A stretch of DNA of 64,000 nt from Aradus depressus (taxonomy: Eukaryota > Arthropoda > Insecta > Hemiptera > Aradidae), in contig OY759215.1 of the NCBI GenBank assembly GCA_963662175.1, forward strand, positions 27,751,534 through 27,815,533, read 5' to 3'. Positions 9,801 through 19,679 of the stretch are shown here, piece after piece. The notes beneath the pieces were generated by a model. It was not told the origin of the DNA. It saw only the letters and a program-made list of their open reading frames with translations, and did no database searches. Positions within the stretch are counted from its first letter, which is position 1. Each line of letters starts with the position of its first letter. Made by a program: the position numbers and the translations under genes.

Positions 9801-10204
9801 CCTAATTTCTTATACCAACCGTTTTTAAAGCTCACACTCCCTCGCTCTCAAATGCATTTCAAACTGGCATTACTGGGTATAACAAAGTCACTCTCAGAAT
9901 TACGTTGTACAATTGAAGGATGATAAGTAATGATGCCAACACATTGCTTTCATATTACTAGTAATATCAGTAATGGAGTTTAAGAATGGGGAGGAAGAGG
10001 AAGGGTGATCTGTGAAAATGTGGTTGGTATAAGAAAGTCTTCTTCTGACCATCTCACATATATAGAATGTGGTGGCGTCAACGCTTTTCTTAGTTTCATT
10101 GTACAGCGTAATTCTGATAGTGATGACTTTCTTATATCCAGTATGAAGTGATTCTGAGAGAGGGAGAGAGTGATCTTTAAAAATATGGTTGGTATGAGAA
10201 AGTC
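9801..10204. mobile_element. MITE-M copy plus a second partial copy
   Basis: The first copy (9801-10040) begins TTTCTTATACCAACC and ends GGTTGGTATAAGAAAGTC. Its internal palindromic arms are ACTGGCATTACTGGGTATAA and TACTAGTAATATCAGTAAT. A second, internally rearranged copy (about 10076-10204) has TTTCATTGTACAGCGTAATT and ends GGTTGGTATGAGAAAGTC. Both are non-coding foldback elements. MITE-M commonly sits at the 3' end of family Q. Confidence 0.8.
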
Positions 10205-10213
10205 AAGCTCAAC

Positions 10214-10457
10214 AAGGTCATATCGCCTACTACCAGAGAGCTCTTTCGTCATTCTGGTGGACACGAACCCAACTCATCTATGGGAGTCCTAAATGTTGGC
10301 TATCCTAAATTTTTATTCACCTAGGGTAGGGGTCTCTAACGAGTACCTGACATCTTACAGGCTCGGGACCATCGCTTAACGTCCCATCCGAAGGACGGCG
10401 TGCCCCAACGGCCGGTTTTCGAGCCCGTGATCATGAGCTCAGTAGACAAGCACGCTA
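10214..10457 (-). mobile_element. SINE-A copy
   Basis: In reverse it reads from the 3' region (GGTCATATCGCCTACTACCA) through TTTTTATTCACCTAGGGTAG and CTCGGGACCATCGCTTAACG to a decayed tRNA-like head (GAGCTCAGTAGACAAGCACG). It lacks the TTATTTTATCTGGGAGG segment and both extreme ends. Confidence 0.85.
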
Positions 10458-10464
10458 CGTAAGT

Positions 10465-10680
10465 AAACGTCTAAAAAAAAGGATTTCAAGGTATTATTTT
10501 AGAACGGTTTTCGGCATGTAACTCGAAAAATCAGTTCGAAGTGTTTTTTTTTTAGTATTCTTCGTAACTTTTTATTTGAAGATATTATTTATTAGTTATA
10601 AATGTAAGCGGTATCTTGTAATATGTACTGTAAGTCCCGAAGTAAAGAGTTCTTATTTTTCGATAATTATCCATCAAAAA
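10465..10680 (-). mobile_element. Family Q fragment
   Basis: In reverse orientation it carries Q signatures: ACGTCTAAAA, ACGGTTTTCGGCATGTAACT, TTTTTATTTGAAGATATT, and TCCCGAAGTAAAGAGTTCTT. Families P and Q share a 5' module but differ downstream. The stretch from here to about 11080 is otherwise unassigned. Confidence 0.7.
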
Positions 10681-11079
10681 CACACACATCATCGCGAAAA
10701 TGGCCGAAACGTTTTCAGATTTCCTAAAATGTTAAATTCCATTAAAAACCGAGGTTTTCGGCACGATCATAATATTTTTTTTTTTTACACTGAAGTATAC
10801 CTCTTATACAGAGATGGTAAAAAAAATTGACTTTAGAGAAGAAAAGAGAAGATAATTGGTTCATTATGAAAAACGTGAAAGAAGTGGTCGTGTTACATAC
10901 AAACCCACAAAGCCTGCTGACTCAAAATGAAAGACCTTCCTTAGCTCGGTAATTAGGAAGAGAACCATTTATTTGCAGTCAAAACAGGAAAGTGGCTTCA
11001 GCGGGGGCACAAAACGCTAATAAGAGACACACAATCCCAGTGGGCACAAAACCCCACACTCAAGTAAACACTTGGATCC

Positions 11080-11330
11080 TGAAGTCCGTAAAAAATTTGA
11101 GGTAGGATCAATACGACAAAAATTACAGCGTCCCGAAGAATGTAAACACGATTTGGTTTCGTTCAAATCCTTGATGTAACTTTCCAACGTTCATTCCAAT
11201 TTTTTTTAAACTTCGCTCGAAAATCTAATAGTTGTTTTGACACTTCTCACCGTTTGTGCCTACCTAACCCATAGGAAGTGCTAACAACCACATACTGAAA
11301 CCGTGAAACCGAAAAAGGTCTTAGAGAATA
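11080..11330. mobile_element. Possible degraded family Q pieces
   Basis: GAGGTAGGATCAATACGAC at about 11100 matches the Q 3' region on the plus strand. CCAACGTTCATTCC and TCACCGTTTGTGCC that follow are not clearly Q. Low-confidence boundaries. 11331-11481 is unassigned. Confidence 0.4.
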
Positions 11331-11494
11331 AGTAATACAGATGTATCAGTCCAACATAGTTAATTTTTTACCACTAGTTTCCACAACCAAGTTAGTCTCG
11401 AATTTACGAGCATTCACAGCTCATGTCAGTCATTAAAGCTCTTAAAGACTTCCTAACACAGTTGGTATTTAGCTGAATAGTAATTCTAGCATAT

Positions 11495-11704
11495 TCTAAC
11501 AGAAGAAGGGGCGTTACCAGCCACCCTTCCTCCCTTCCGCGAAGTAATTACAGACCGTCAGTTCCGCGGAAGGGAATCAGGATCGGCAAAGAGGGGGTTT
11601 TAGTGGGTATGGTGATGGTGAATCGTCTCGAGTCCCACACTATCCAGGGCTACCTTCCCTGGATGTGCGTCACAGCATTTCCCCCTCCAATGCAAAAAAA
11701 AAAA
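11495..11704 (+). mobile_element. 5'-truncated LINE 3' end with poly-A tail
   Basis: Flanked by a 13-bp duplication AATTCTAGCATAT (11482-11494 and 11705-11717) and ending in an A-run. The 210 bp contain only 3' UTR: CAGCCACCCTTCCTCCC, GTCAGTTCCGCGGAAGGGAA, CCCTGGATGTGC. The same family is present in reverse at 43095-43456, where the end of its ORF is also kept. GC content is well above the surroundings. Confidence 0.9.
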
Positions 11705-11739
11705 AATTCTAGCATATATCGTTGTCAGATGTGCTAACT

Positions 11740-12065
11740 TAGATCTGATTAGATTTTATCCGAAATAGCACGACAAATCTAAGTTCTTCGTAATATATTT
11801 TAAGAAATACCGCTTTTATTTATGAGCTAATCAGAAATCTTTTAAAATAAAAGTTGTAAAGAAAATTGATCGGCACATGTTATATGAAATAATTTTTTTT
11901 AAGATCATTCGGTTTGCGAAATGCATGCTGAAAACTGTCTTAAAATGTCATTCTAATTGAAGCCTATTATTTTAGACGTTTGCTTGATTTACCCAAAAAG
12001 TAATAGTCCTATCGAAAAATTGATTCTTACCAAAAATGTTCCTTATTAAATTTCCATATGAAGAA
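11740..12065 (+). mobile_element. Family Q copy, 3' part
   Basis: AAATAAAAGTTGTAAAGAAA, GGTTTGCGAAATGCATGC, TTTTAGACGTTTGCTTG, CCTATCGAAAAATTGATTC and AATGTTCCTTATTAAATTTC are diagnostic Q phrases in order. The 5' hairpin end is absent. Confidence 0.8.
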
Positions 12066-12404
12066 ATGCCGTCAGATTTGAAAAGTGTACTTACCATTCT
12101 CGGTTTTCCCTGCGGGTGAAATGATAATAAGATTGAAGCCACACTCGAATAATAAACAGCAAAATGTGACTGGGAGGAAGGAAAATAGAGCTAATTGATT
12201 ATTGTGTTGCTGTTCCGGTGACGGCCGGTTGGTTGAGTGACGGTTAATCGTTAATCAGTCCCATTTGTGTTCAATCACTATTATTGCTCTCTTTAATCCA
12301 AACTCGTTAATTGACACTAATTTGCCAGAATCAACATGTTTTCAACTCTGCAATAAGGCTACGGTGAAACAGTTGTAACGATATAACTGCATTTTTATTC
12401 ATTC
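12066..12404. other. Candidate single-copy island
   Basis: No repeat family recognised. It contains TTAATCGTTAATCAG and AACTCGTTAATTGACAC, homeodomain-type AT cores. A phrase here (CTCTCTTTAATCC...TAATTGACACTAATTT) weakly resembles one near 13955-13995 (CTCTCTTTAAAAC...TAATTGACATTGATTT). Regulatory function is only a possibility. Confidence 0.3.
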
Positions 12405-12566
12405 TTTTCATACTGGATATATGTAAATAATACATCAGCTGTTATCTTTGTTTCATTGTACAGCGTAATTCTTAGAGTGACTTTCTTATACCCAGTAAAA
12501 TCAGTATGAAAATGTGAGAGGGGCGGGAGTGTGATTTGTACAAATGTGGTTTGTATAAGAAAGTCC
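12405..12566. mobile_element. MITE-M partial copy
   Basis: It contains TTTCATACTGGATATATG, TTTCATTGTACAGCGTAATT, GACTTTCTTATACCCAGTAA and the right end GTGGTTTGTATAAGAAAGTC. The left terminal part is missing, so it is about 160 bp against about 240 bp for the full copy at 26498. 12567-12739 is unassigned. Confidence 0.75.
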
Positions 12567-12739
12567 AGTTTTGGCGACACAAAAAACCAGCAAAACTACC
12601 GATAAACAACATATATTTAAAAATGTTTCCAGTTAAAAAACATAACTTGGAAATAGTTCCTAAGGAAATTTATTGTTCGTTCTTTGAGGCGCCATAAATG
12701 TGTTCGTATAAGTTCTATCTATAATCTTAGAGCATTTCT

Positions 12740-13030
12740 TAGTTGGAAATGTAATAAGGAACATTTTTGGTAGGAATCAATTTTTCGATAGGACTAATAG
12801 TTTTTGCGTAAATTAAGTAAACGTCTAAAAGAATTGGTTTCAAAACGACATTACACGACTGTCGTATCTCGTATATCGAACGATCATCAAAAAAAGGTTT
12901 TCATATATAAATGTGTTCAGTTTTCCCTACAACTTTTATTTGAAAAGATTTTGGGTTAGGTCATCAATATAAGCGATATTTTTTGTAAAATGTATTTGGG
13001 CCCCGAAATAAGTTAGTCTTATTTTTCGTC
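12740..13030 (-). mobile_element. Family Q copy
   Basis: Reverse orientation: GGAACATTTTTGGTAGGAA, CAATTTTTCGATAGGACTAA, AAGTAAACGTCTAAAAGAAT, TTCCCTACAACTTTTATTTG and GGGCCCCGAAATAAG. It abuts a family P copy in the same orientation, which is unexpected if both inserted independently. Confidence 0.8.
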
Positions 13031-13297
13031 AAATTTATGTTAAGCCTCCTCCCTAATCTCCCCTTCCGTCGATTTGACTAAAAAACAATAGGTGTTGTCT
13101 TTAGTGGGTTCTGGATTCACATATAATATTTCGAGTCGATACATTCATTCTATCGGGAGTTATCGTGTTCTCAGACAGTTAAACAGACTTTTTTTTTTCT
13201 TTCGTGAAATTCCGTTGAAAACTCCGCATCGAATTTTTGGCTGATTACGAAACTTCGCATTTTCATACTTCGTACAGCTGGGGAAGTAATATTTATT
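13031..13297 (-). mobile_element. Family P copy, 5' part
   Basis: In reverse: GTTAAGCCTCCTCCCTAATC (end of first module), TCTATCGGGAGTTATCGTG, GAAATTCCGTTGAAAACTC, and the terminal hairpin region ending CAGCTGGGGAAGTAA. The tip complement is mutated (ACTTCGCATTTTC), so the hairpin here is broken. Confidence 0.85.
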
Positions 13298-13620
13298 ACG
13301 GCTTTGGTTTTGAAGAGCCAAGTAAATTTGACACTTCTGTATCAGGTGTAAAGTGGGAAGGCAAATGGATAGTTCCAGAGCTTTACACAAAGAGCGAAGT
13401 TAATGTCCTTCTATGGTCAGGTCGAGCGACAGGACAATTTGGGAAGAAACTGTTGTTGAGCTTTGTTTGCACTCAGTTTATCGACCCGCGGAACAGGCTG
13501 TACGTCGAGTCATTGAAGAATTGTAATACAGTTCGATGTTGGCTTGATGGACTAACTTATCTTATCAGTGTAGGGGAAGTATCCCATATCAGCCCCAAGA
13601 TGGAAGAATTAGCATAAAGA
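13298..13620 (-). pseudogene. Possible decayed LINE ORF C-terminus
   Basis: On the minus strand, frame pieces read LSLDLTIEGH, stop, LRSLCKALELSICLP, and, one frame over, PDTEVSNLLG. These loosely fit the tail of RNase H-type LINE ORFs (LSR..L..LTGH..L...L..LGL, then a C..C / DTE region). A 126-codon plus-strand frame starts inside the neighbouring P copy and does not resemble a known protein. Both readings are weak; the LINE reading is preferred. Confidence 0.35.
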
Positions 13621-13702
13621 GAATGTTCTCACGTAGGTCGAATGGGACAAGTAACCAGTCGGATCTTCCTGTCCCCAATTCTTATCTCTCTTCAGAGGGA
13701 GT

Positions 13703-13737
13703 ACCCCCCCCCCCCCCTCCCCCCCCCCCCCCCCCCG
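13703..13737. repeat. Poly-C tract
   Basis: A nearly pure C run broken by one T. Simple sequence, of uncertain true length. From here to 14106 there is no recognised element; an AT-core-rich patch lies at 13900-14060. Confidence 0.9.
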
Positions 13738-14106
13738 AACCCTCTATTGCTCTGTTCTCGTGTGAAATGACCATGGTTTGGAAGTTATCCTACCTACTCA
13801 CTTCCCTCAGAGGCCCAAGTGAGGCTTGCAGAACACTGTTGGGGTGCTATGTTGTTCATTGAAATCCCCAGAGCTCATCGTCCTGCTCTTTATTCTATTT
13901 AGCCCCTTAAATATTCATCAGACAATTAGCCTCATTTGCTTACAATCAATTCTATCACTCTCTTTAAAACCATTTCTAATTGACATTGATTTAGACGCTT
14001 CATCAGATCTCCCTGCCAATTATAGCAGTTGGGCGATAATGACGTTTTCTGCTTAATGGGCAATTTTATTAGTTTTCAATTGGATTGATTGTATCGATCA
14101 GATAGA

Positions 14107-14690
14107 GGGCGCCGGTAGCTTAGAGGTAGCGACGACGGGCCTAGGGTGGACTTGATGCGCCGGATAGGATCGTAAATGAGACTGAACCCTCGGAAGCTGA
14201 TGAGTGAGGCTGATTTAGAGTTCAGTCGATTCGTCGCCTCCTGGCGGAAGGTAAAGAAGGCAGTATAACGTGGTTCCAGTATAACATGGCCCACCTGCGA
14301 CCATCCTCGGCGCAACGCAGACATGAAACATACATGCCCAGGTCCCGAATTCCCTCGGGAAACTGATCGCTCTGGCGAGTGGCGGCGACCTACAACCTGC
14401 CGAAGCACTATAATATACAATTATCAGAACTATTTCCCCTCTACGCGGTGGACGGGTGGTGTGGTCCCACAGGGGTCTGGAACACCCGAAAAAAAAAAAG
14501 AAAAAAAGTAAGCTTAGAGGTAGCGTGTTAACCTACGATGTCAGGAAGACCCTCCTAAGTGAATAAAAGCCCTACTGTTGTCGGGCTCATGTCCATCAAA
14601 GTGACGAAAGAGCCCTCTGGTAGTAGGAGATATGACCTCGTAGTTAAAGCCCGGGCATGAGTCACAACAACTTACTCATTCAGATATTAC
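14107..14690 (+). mobile_element. SINE-A copy split by a poly-A retroelement
   Basis: The head fragment GGCGCCGGTAGCTTAGAGG is at 14109-14131. The rest resumes at 14511: CTACGATGTCAGG, GTCGGGCTCATGTCC, GCCCTCTGGTAGTAGGAGAT, and CCCGGGCATGAGTCACAACA. The insertion lies between two copies of AGCTTAGAGGTAGCG. The anticodon-loop and B-box portion is deleted. Confidence 0.85.
14132..14510 (+). mobile_element. 379-bp poly-A-tailed retroposon fragment
   Basis: Bounded by a perfect 15-bp target-site duplication AGCTTAGAGGTAGCG (14117-14131 and 14511-14525). It ends in an A-rich tail interrupted by one G. The body is GC-rich compared with the window (GACGGGTGGTGTGGTCCCAC, GGGTCTGGAACACCCG). It has no recognisable protein domain and no tRNA head, so a 5'-truncated LINE 3' UTR is most likely. 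I see no second copy here. Confidence 0.85.
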
Positions 14691-14859
14691 CGCTATTTCT
14701 CGACGATATCCGTCTGTAACTAAACTTTTGTCATATAAAGAAAACTGACCATCACTGAAATATTTCTCATACACAATAGTTTATCCACCACACCATGCAG
14801 TCTTCTACTCCTTCATAAATCGTTTACTTAAACTCCCCGTATCAGAGATGGTAGATATA

Positions 14860-15176
14860 ACATTAAAGAAAATATCGGAAAAAAATGATGCGAATCTAAG
14901 TGTACTGCGGGGATGGTCAGCTACACCGTAAAGTCTCCAGAAAAAGGGCTAAAGATCTGGGGTTGTATAACTGTAATAGCACTTATATTGAGTCAGACAG
15001 ATGGCAAACTTAAGGTGAGCAGACTTTTGTATAACCTTGCCACTATGTTGGCCAATTTAAGATTTTGCAAATCAAGTCCACCCTAGCTTGGTCGTACAGC
15101 GGACATTCAAGGACCACATGTTCTGCAGTCTCGATGATCAATATTTTGCCCATTAGAAGTTTTATACCTCTTTACT
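14860..15176 (-). pseudogene. LINE C-terminal zinc-motif remnant
   Basis: The minus strand at about 15140-15075 encodes ETAEHVVLECPLYDQARVDL, the classic tail of RNase H-type and Jockey-type LINE ORF2 proteins (E-T-x2-H-x4-C-P-x-Y-x3-R). The rest is degraded and no tail or duplication is visible. 14691-14859 is unassigned. Confidence 0.7.
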
Positions 15177-15179
15177 AAA

Positions 15180-15698
15180 TGATGTTGTTTGTAGACAGCA
15201 TGATGACGAGAGCAACCTCAACCGGTTGGATCATAATAATAAAATCATTCAGAGTATATTTTTATTTTCCCACCTGTAAAATACTGACTTTTCACTACAT
15301 CAACCATATCATATTGGTGTATTCAACGTCCGTTCTAATGAGAAAGCGATGTTTTTGGAACAGACTATGAAATGCCACCCCCTCGGCTATTGGGACCTAC
15401 TCAAGGATGAACTTTCTCCTAACTGTTGAAGTTGGCAAATTTGATGCTGGGAGATGTTTGTTTAGTTAAGTCCAAGCAGGGGGTTGAGTAGAGGCCAGGC
15501 TCCCTGCTTTCTGGAGGTAGCCATGCGTCTAATTGAAAGATTGATGCCTCTTCCAAATCCCAAACTCGATCACCCTCCTCCTGCCTCTTTCAGATACAGT
15601 TATTCACTCTGGGTTCATCGTACTGTAAGAAATAAGAGCTAGAACCATTGTTAGCTATAAGTTAATAAGTATTATAAGCGTTTATTTTATTTATTTAT
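15180..15698. other. Unassigned segment
   Basis: It begins with ACAGCATGATGACGAGAGCAACCTC, a degenerate relative of the hammerhead-like motif at 25578 (core GAAA lost). The rest matches no family and has no convincing frame. Confidence 0.35.
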
Positions 15699-15795
15699 TT
15701 TACGAAGTATAGGGGAAGTTATGTGACCGGTCACAAATTCGATGCTTAGTTTTCAACGGAATTTCATATTTTCCAACCTTCTGGTTCCAAAAATG
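15699..15795 (+). mobile_element. Family P 5' fragment
   Basis: ACGAAGTATAGGGGAAGTTA, TGACCGGTCACAAATTCGAT and TTTTCAACGGAATTTCATA match the P 5' module. The first half of the tip hairpin is lost. Confidence 0.8.
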
Positions 15796-15829
15796 ATGAT
15801 GTTACTAGATTTTGACCGAAATCAGGCAA

Positions 15830-15960
15830 CTATGAGGTCATTTCGCCTCTACCAGAGCACTCTTTCTTCGCTCTGGTGGTGATGAGCCCGATTCTACTGT
15901 GGGAATCCTAAATTTTGCTTACCTAGGTTTGTTTACCAAGGACAGGGATCTTTAACGATT
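15830..15960 (-). mobile_element. SINE-A 3' fragment
   Basis: Reverse orientation: CTATGAGGTCATTTCGCCTC, TTTCTTCGCTCTGGTGG, GAATCCTAAATTTTGC and CAGGGATCTTTAACGA. The tRNA-like half is absent. Confidence 0.8.
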
Positions 15961-16097
15961 CTAATTGAAAGAAGGAATAGTTAACCTAAAGAACACATGT
16001 ATAATAGATACTGATGATGGTGAGTACTTGTAATTGCTATTTTTTGAGAAGACAAAAAAATAAAAGGAGAAGTGATGATGTAATAATAATAATAGTA

Positions 16098-16144
16098 ATT
16101 GATTTTTCAACTAACTCCATCTTGGAGTTAGTTGAAAAATCAAT
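16098..16144. repeat. Perfect 22-bp-arm hairpin
   Basis: The arms 16098-16119 (with TTTTTCAACTAACTCCA) and 16123-16144 are exact reverse complements around a 3-nt loop TCT. This is either a very young snapback or a structured locus. There are no flanking MITE ends that I recognise. Confidence 0.9.
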
Positions 16145-16493
16145 CATGTGCAGAGTCCGTGTATTTTGTAAAATTGTTATTTAATGTTTAACGTTATTAG
16201 CGACTGTCTATCTAGAGGTTACCACCCCACCATAATTAATGAAAATTAAAGTTTGATTAACGAAAATCAAATAATGAAAGATTGCAGTAATGAGAGTAGA
16301 TTTTCAAACCACGAATCGCTGTGATGAGTTTCTGGTCGGGCACTTCAAATTGATTTAGTCATTTTGTGGTGCCTACATCACCCGAGTCATTAGCCCTGAC
16401 AGAACACCCATGTCCAGAGCACATAAACACTGGACACAACCACTCTCCCATCCTCCACTCGGCACAAACACACTTCACACAACACACACCTCA

Positions 16494-16723
16494 CCACATT
16501 GTCCTCACCTTGCCCATCAGCTTACCATCTACATTGACCACACCTTATCTATCAGCCATCTACATTGTCCACACCTTATCTATCAGCCATCTACATTGTC
16601 CACACCTTATCTATCAGCCATTTACATTGTCCACACCTTGCCCATCAGCCATTTACATTGTCCACACCTTATCTATCATCCATCTTCATTATTCACACCT
16701 TGCCCATCAACCATCTATATTGG
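16494..16723. repeat. 31-bp minisatellite, about 7 units
   Basis: Units start at about 16494, 16525, 16556, 16587, 16618, 16649 and 16680, each with CCATCTACATTGTCCACACC followed by TTATCTATCAG or TTGCCCATCAG. The two terminal variants alternate. The open frames of 123 and 210 codons across it are repeat by-products. From 16724 to 17480 nothing was recognised. Confidence 0.92.
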
Positions 16724-17484
16724 TCCTATACGTAGCAATAATATTTCTTTTTCACAAAACCTTGTCCAAATTTGGTTTTAGCTTCTTGAAGAAAACTAGC
16801 GCTGATACTCGACGCTCGGAAAAATCACAGAAATGCAGAAAATTTAATATTCATATTAGCTTGCCATTAACCTATCTTCATGGCATCCTGTTCCTTTTAC
16901 TTAAAGCAAGGAAGCCTAGTATACTCCCAAACTTCCTTCTCCCTCCAAAACTTCCCTTCTGCCTGGAAAGAAGCCTATGCATTTCCTCTCAACTCTGAAG
17001 CTGCAAAAAACTTTCACCCAATCTTCGTTCTGTTTCCCTTTCAAATATGTCTTGGACCTGACCCTGTCTAGGTCTGGTGTGACTCTCCCGGGCATCTCCG
17101 GCTACCTGAGCGATAATTTATATATTTTAAATTTAATGTAATAATACACTTTCTAGTTTTTAATTTTTTTTTCATTTTCAGGTATGTACTGCTTGTAGTC
17201 TCCTTAAAACTATGGTAAGTTTTTCTTAGATATATTTGTTTCAATAAGGCAGTTTGAGTTTCACATCCAGATCTGAAGGATTCGAGGAGCTCATTGAAAG
17301 AAGGAAATCTGAGAGCTGGGAATGAACTATGCGTTCGAAAGGCTTGAGAACACAGAGGGTAGATTGGGCTCAAGTCTTTTGGAGCTTCAGGTATCTTGTT
17401 GAGAGGGAATACACTAGTAATTCTTTCCAGGCAGAAGGAAAAAAAAGTTATGAAGAAAAAAATTTTCAAATTTTAAATTTAATT

Positions 17485-17830
17485 AAGGACATTTTTGGTA
17501 CTTTTAAATTTTTCAACAGGAAAGTTTCGGTTTTCGGCATATATTCGAAAAATCGCATTTTGTATTTTAAAAAAGTGCATGTTAGTTTTCTCTACAAGTT
17601 TTATTTGAAGAGATTGGTGATTATGTCATATTATATAAATGGTTCCTTGTATTATGTACTTAGGCTCCGAAGTCAAGTTGTTTTATTTTTCGTCATATTT
17701 CGGCCAAAATCTAATTAGATCAAAGTTAGCACATGTGCCATTGTCATATTAAATTTCATATGAATTGCTACAATCGTTTCCGAGTCAAAACGCTCACAAA
17801 GTGCATCGTCGCAAACATCATCTTTAACGT
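17485..17830 (-). mobile_element. Family Q copy, long
   Basis: Reverse orientation, running from ACATTTTTGGTAC through TCGGTTTTCGGCATATATTC, TTCTCTACAAGTTTTATTTG, AGGCTCCGAAGTCAAG and TTTCGGCCAAAATCTAAT to CGTTTCCGAGTCAAAACGCTC near the Q 5' half. A degraded P/Q 5' module (GCCGTTGAAAATTC) follows at about 17850-17895. Confidence 0.8.
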
Positions 17831-17899
17831 ATTCAGGGAGACCTTGAAATGTGATATGCCGTTGAAAATTCTATGTTGAATTTTTGCAGGATTACAAAA

Positions 17900-18365
17900 A
17901 ACTATAAGAAAGTAAAACATTGAACCTTTGAGAGTTGAAGTTTTATGGATTATTATAGATATTTATTGAAGATGTATGAGTTTTGATATTTGTATGAGAC
18001 TTGGATCAAACTTTCCGAGAGGCCAAGGAAATCACGAGCAAGCCTCTGAGAATATATTGGCCAAGTTGGTAACTTTTTAATGTACTTGAAACTTATCTAC
18101 TTAAATTTTGTTTCTATTGGTTTCAATTTTAATTAATGCATTATTTTCTTTGATTGTTATAGTTGAGTCAGTACAATCGATATTACTTAATTTCCTTTTT
18201 GATAAAAACAGTTGATTTGATTCTTTATCAAAAGAGAAAATTAATTATCCTTTTCAAAGTTCAGTTGTTTGAATGTTTTATTGCTAAATTGATTGGATAA
18301 TATTGGACCATTAATCAGCTAAATAAATCCTGAAAATTACATTTCATCCGCCCGGATCTATTTTT
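17900..18365. other. Candidate single-copy AT-rich island
   Basis: No repeat recognised. It is dense in TTAATT, ATTAAT, AATTGATTG and ATCGATATT cores, for example AATTTTAATTAATGCATTA and ACCATTAATCAGC. It could be ancestral non-coding or regulatory DNA, or an unrecognised old transposon. Confidence 0.3.
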
Positions 18366-19675
18366 TTTTTACTTCTCCAGCTGTAGGTACAAAGTATAAG
18401 AGAAGTTATATAATCGGTCGCAAATTTGATGTTTTCAACGAAATTTCTTGTTTTCCGACATTCAGATTCCAAAAATCATTAAAAATCAGTCTGTATGTGT
18501 GTTTTTTTTTTTTTTTTGACTTCAGCATTGAGCCATTAGCCAATAAAATAAACATTTACCTATATACGAATGGTCTCTAAAAAGTAAAATTTAAAAATCT
18601 CCTGAAAAAATAATATAAATTATCGGAATGGAGGAAGCCTGAGCAGGTCCATGTAACTAGGGGTATCCTGATCTTCCGTACCTTATCTATAAATTTGGTC
18701 CTTGCATACGAATACTTACTGCAACACATGATGCTCTGGATCCTTGGTCATTGCACATGGAGTCTTACTTCTACCGATCCTATGCAAATATTTACGACAG
18801 AGTGCATGGTTTCTTCTGATTCTGCAGAGATTCTTAACAAATCTTCAAGATCTGGAAGATTTTCCGAACCAGGATGGTATTCCTACACGTGCATTGACTG
18901 CCTTATTTAATAACCCCACATTGCTCGTATTATATTCTCTTTGCCACGCGGCTCTGAGATCTTGGTTAAAGTTCGTAAATAGGTCAGTTACAGGGACTTT
19001 ATACCGAGAGCTTATCTCCTGGTACTCAGTAGCTGACTTTGCCAAACAGTCGACCATCTCATTGTTAACAATTGCCGGAGTGAGCCCTCACCCAGGAGAG
19101 ACGTATGATTCTTCCTTGCTGGGACAAATTTCGAAGATGCTCCAGGATCCCCACTATCAGGTGGTTTACCGAGGCCTCCACTCGCATGTGTGTTTGTGAA
19201 CACTATAACTCTCAATAGAATGAATGTATCAACACGAAATTTTATATGTAAATCCAGAAACCTCTGATGACGACACCTACTGTTTTTTTACCCAAATCGA
19301 CTAAAGGTAAGAGGAGAGCCTTAACACAAAATTTGCAATAATTCCCGTTGTAATGAATGTCTCGACACGAAATTGTATATCTAAATTCAAAGCTTTATAA
19401 GGCATCGATTTTCAGCCAAATCTGCCAAAGAAAAGGCGGGGATTAGGGATGGGGTTGAATACAAAAGCCACAATAACTGCCAATGTAATGAATTTATAAA
19501 CACAAAATTTCATATGTAAATTTAAAATCCTATAAGGACAACATATTTTTTCAGCGGAATCGGCCGAAGAGAAGGGGAGGGGGCTCAACTCAAAAACCCC
19601 AATAACTTCCGATGTAGTATTGAATGTATCGACATGAAATTTCATATTTTCAGTCAAAACCCCATGAATATACTA
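18366..19675 (+). mobile_element. Family P copy with four modules, split by a LINE
   Basis: The left part (18366-18504) has the hairpin ACTTCTC...GAGAAGT, whose two arms have changed together relative to ACTTCCC...GGGAAGT. The right part (19186-19675) holds four serial module iterations marked by AATGAATGTATC- or AATGAATTTATA-type phrases (about 19220, 19352, 19487, 19620). It is the most iterated P copy in the window. The 3' hairpin end is missing. Confidence 0.88.
18505..19185 (-). mobile_element. 5'-truncated RNase H-type LINE insertion
   Basis: It lies between two copies of ATGTGTGTTT (18495-18504 and 19186-19195), with the poly-A tail at the left as a T-run, so it is on the minus strand. 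The minus strand (about 19080-18845) encodes IVNNEMVDCLAKSATEY, the conserved NE.AD.LAK end of an RNase H domain. FTNFNQDLRAAWQREYNT and a degraded zinc-motif tail follow, ending in 3' UTR with GGCTCAATGCTGAAGTC before the tail. RNase H places it with I/R1-type LINEs; this is inference. Confidence 0.85.
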
Positions 19676-19679
19676 ACGC

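Noticed and set aside
13237..13617. 126-codon plus-strand frame
   Set aside because: Its start lies within a family P terminal region and the peptide resembles nothing known. The minus strand better fits a decayed LINE tail.
16366..16998. 210- and 123-codon overlapping plus-strand frames
   Set aside because: They run through the 31-bp minisatellite in two frames at once and show no known domain.
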